Shown here one piece after another: positions 62,822 through 64,000 of a stretch of 64,000 nt of DNA. The stretch is from JBBKWJ01 sp037968895 (GTDB taxonomy: Bacteria; Actinomycetota; Acidimicrobiia; Acidimicrobiales; SZUA-35). The notes beneath the pieces were generated by a model, which saw only the letters and a list, made by a program, of their open reading frames with translations, searched no databases and was not told the DNA's origin. A program made the translations under genes and the position numbers. The first letter of the stretch is position 1; every line of letters begins with the position of its first letter. Location: positions 18,410 through 82,409 of the forward strand of contig JBBKWJ010000117.1 of the NCBI GenBank assembly GCA_037968895.1, in the 5' to 3' direction.

Positions 62822-63712
62822 CTACGCAGAAGCTACTGGCCAGCCGTGTGCCATTTTGTAGGCGGCAAGAGTGTTTTGCAGTACGCACGCAATTGTCATT
62901 GGGCCGGTTCCGCCGGGCATCGGAGTGACCGCTCCTGCGACTGCTTGCACTCCGTCGAAGTCGACGTCGCCAACAATGCCAGACTCGGTTCGCGAAACTC
63001 CGACGTCAATCACAGCAGCTCCCGGCTTGACCATGTCGGCAGTGACAAGCCCGGCAATGCCCGCGGCCGCCACAATGATGTCGGCGTCAAGACAGACAGC
63101 TTTCAGATCGGCCGTGCGCGAGTGAGCCAGAGTGACCGTTGCGTCGACGCCTTTACGTCCGAGCAGGAGTACCTGGGGCAGACCAACGAGAGTTGACCGT
63201 CCGATGACGACCGCCCGCTTGCCGCTGGTCTCGATGCCATAACGCTCGAGCAAACGCATTACGCCAACGGGCGTCGCCGGAGCGTGGCCGGGGTTGTCAC
63301 GAACAAGCCGACCCATCGAACGTTCGGTTAGCCCATCGACGTCCTTCTCGGGCGTGATGAGGTTGAGCACGGGCTCGGGGTCGAGCCCATCGGGCAGGGG
63401 AAGCTGCACCAAGATGCCGTGCACGGTTGGGTCGTTGACGAGATCTCTGACCGCGTCTTCAACCTCTTGCTGGGTTGCGTCTTGTGGCAACCCGACATGG
63501 CGTGACGCCATCCCAGCCTCTGCGGCCTTCTTCTGCTTCGAGCCGACATAGAGACGGCTCGGCTTGTCGTCACCGACGAGCACAGTTGCGAGGCAGACCG
63601 CCGGGTTCCCGGCCGCTTCGATCTCAATCTTCATTTCAGCGATGAGCTCATCGCGCAAGCGAAGCCCGTTCATCAGGATTGCGCCGCCGGGAGTGTGCTC
63701 GTTGGTATCCAT
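62822..63712 (-). CDS. folD: Bifunctional methylenetetrahydrofolate dehydrogenase/cyclohydrolase
   Basis: A 296-residue FolD enzyme, which interconverts methylene-, methenyl- and formyl-tetrahydrofolate. Catalytic Lys lies in YVGSKQKKAAEAG (about 56-68), the second signature is VQLPLPDGL, and the NADP site is VIGRSTLVGLP, with the C-terminal PMPGGTGPMTIA. One-carbon flux through formyl-THF and the formate dehydrogenase may be functionally linked. The ATG at 63712 is kept because GGAILMNG aligns with the family's first strand. Confidence 0.95.
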   Translation of the reverse strand: MDTNEHTPGGAILMNGLRLRDELIAEMKIEIEAAGNPAVCLATVLVGDDKPSRLYVGSKQKKAAEAGMASRHVGLPQDATQQEVEDAVRDLVNDPTVHGILVQLPLPDGLDPEPVLNLITPEKDVDGLTERSMGRLVRDNPGHAPATPVGVMRLLERYGIETSGKRAVVIGRSTLVGLPQVLLLGRKGVDATVTLAHSRTADLKAVCLDADIIVAAAGIAGLVTADMVKPGAAVIDVGVSRTESGIVGDVDFDGVQAVAGAVTPMPGGTGPMTIACVLQNTLAAYKMAHGWPVASA

Positions 63713-63772
63713 GATGACCTCGTAATCGGTAGCGCTACTGGGTGCTTGTAGACGCCAACACGCTAGCGGTAA

Positions 63773-64000
63773 TTATCTGAGCTGAAATCCGAGTCCAAGT
63801 TCATCATTGCGCTCGAGAACGAAAGTGTGGAAGCCCGTTACCGATGCCCGCCCCTCGACTTCGGTACTCACTCCGTCAGCGGATTCACCGAGCACGCGAC
63901 CAGAGAACTTGGCACCTGTCACTCCCCGGTGAGACAGCACCTGTCCTCGCACAAGTTGTCCTCTGCGGTCGAGCACCGCCAGCCGGGCCGAAGTACCGCT
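63773..64000 (-). CDS. Proline racemase-family protein, C-terminal fragment (5' end beyond window)
   Basis: The last 75 residues of a proline racemase or hydroxyproline 2-epimerase/dehydratase. The visible frame opens at the right edge with SGTSARLAVLDRRGQL, the region after the second active-site residue in this family (consensus GTSARMAVL). It ends TGFHTFVLERNDELGLGFQLR, also typical. The subtype cannot be set without the two active-site residues, which lie upstream of the window or at its edge. Confidence 0.82.
   Translation of the reverse strand, partial: SGTSARLAVLDRRGQLVRGQVLSHRGVTGAKFSGRVLGESADGVSTEVEGRASVTGFHTFVLERNDELGLGFQLR

Overview
The window looks like chromosomal DNA from a free-living member of the Actinomycetota, most likely class Acidimicrobiia. 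The evidence is two WhiB-family [4Fe-4S] regulators, a class E sortase, DUF2510, DUF3107 and DUF5317 proteins, a HelD-type RNA polymerase motor, a WhiB1-like gene convergent with a PdtaS-like kinase (the order known from Mycobacterium), moderately high GC and many GTG/TTG starts. Gene density is very high. Most neighbours overlap by 1-20 bases and no gap exceeds about 300 bases. I saw no rRNA, tRNA, insertion sequence, prophage or CRISPR array.

Layout. 1-9 kb: 3' end of a GyrB/ParE gene, HelD, a DUF2510 membrane protein, WhiB, ferrochelatase, a secreted GH16 glycosidase, an AarF/UbiB kinase, a GNAT and a small HExxH protein. 9-14 kb: an alpha-glucoside-type ABC importer (lipoprotein and two permeases, no ATPase) behind a perfect LacI-type operator. 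14-24 kb: a membrane-anchored coiled-coil protein, a RecB-like Fe-S nuclease, an orphan PotD-like protein, a degenerate Hsp70-like protein, an M20 peptidase, EtfAB, a lipid kinase and GDPD. 24-31 kb: WhiB1-like, PdtaS-like, two ArsA-like ATPases, DUF3107, Mrp, a SufR-like regulator and CorA. 31-41 kb: a flavin monooxygenase and Gfo/Idh pair with a divergent LysR regulator, a heterodimeric ABC exporter, VOC, RidA, SDR and SixA. 41-48 kb: a complete System I cytochrome c maturation operon (ccmABCDEFGHI). 48-54 kb: class E sortase, a septum-type lipoprotein, DUF5317, TetR, a hydrolase, a CBS protein and a HisN-like phosphatase. 54-58.5 kb: an NAD-linked formate dehydrogenase operon. 58.6-64 kb: ProS, an MMPL transporter, FolD and a proline-racemase-family fragment.

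The most unusual locus is the formate dehydrogenase operon (53894-58441, minus strand). Its catalytic gene is interrupted by one in-frame TGA, exactly where FdhF-type enzymes carry selenocysteine, followed by a hairpin whose loop matches the position and sequence of the E. coli fdhF SECIS loop. In addition, the alpha subunit is split. The N-terminal iron-sulfur part, including the [4Fe-4S] domain that normally belongs to the molybdopterin chain, is encoded by the last gene of the operon. The catalytic part is encoded by the first gene, and a fused NuoE-NuoF diaphorase lies between them. Conventional gene calling would truncate the catalytic gene and could mislabel the last gene as NuoG. No selenocysteine machinery gene is visible in the window, so the reading depends on the rest of the genome.
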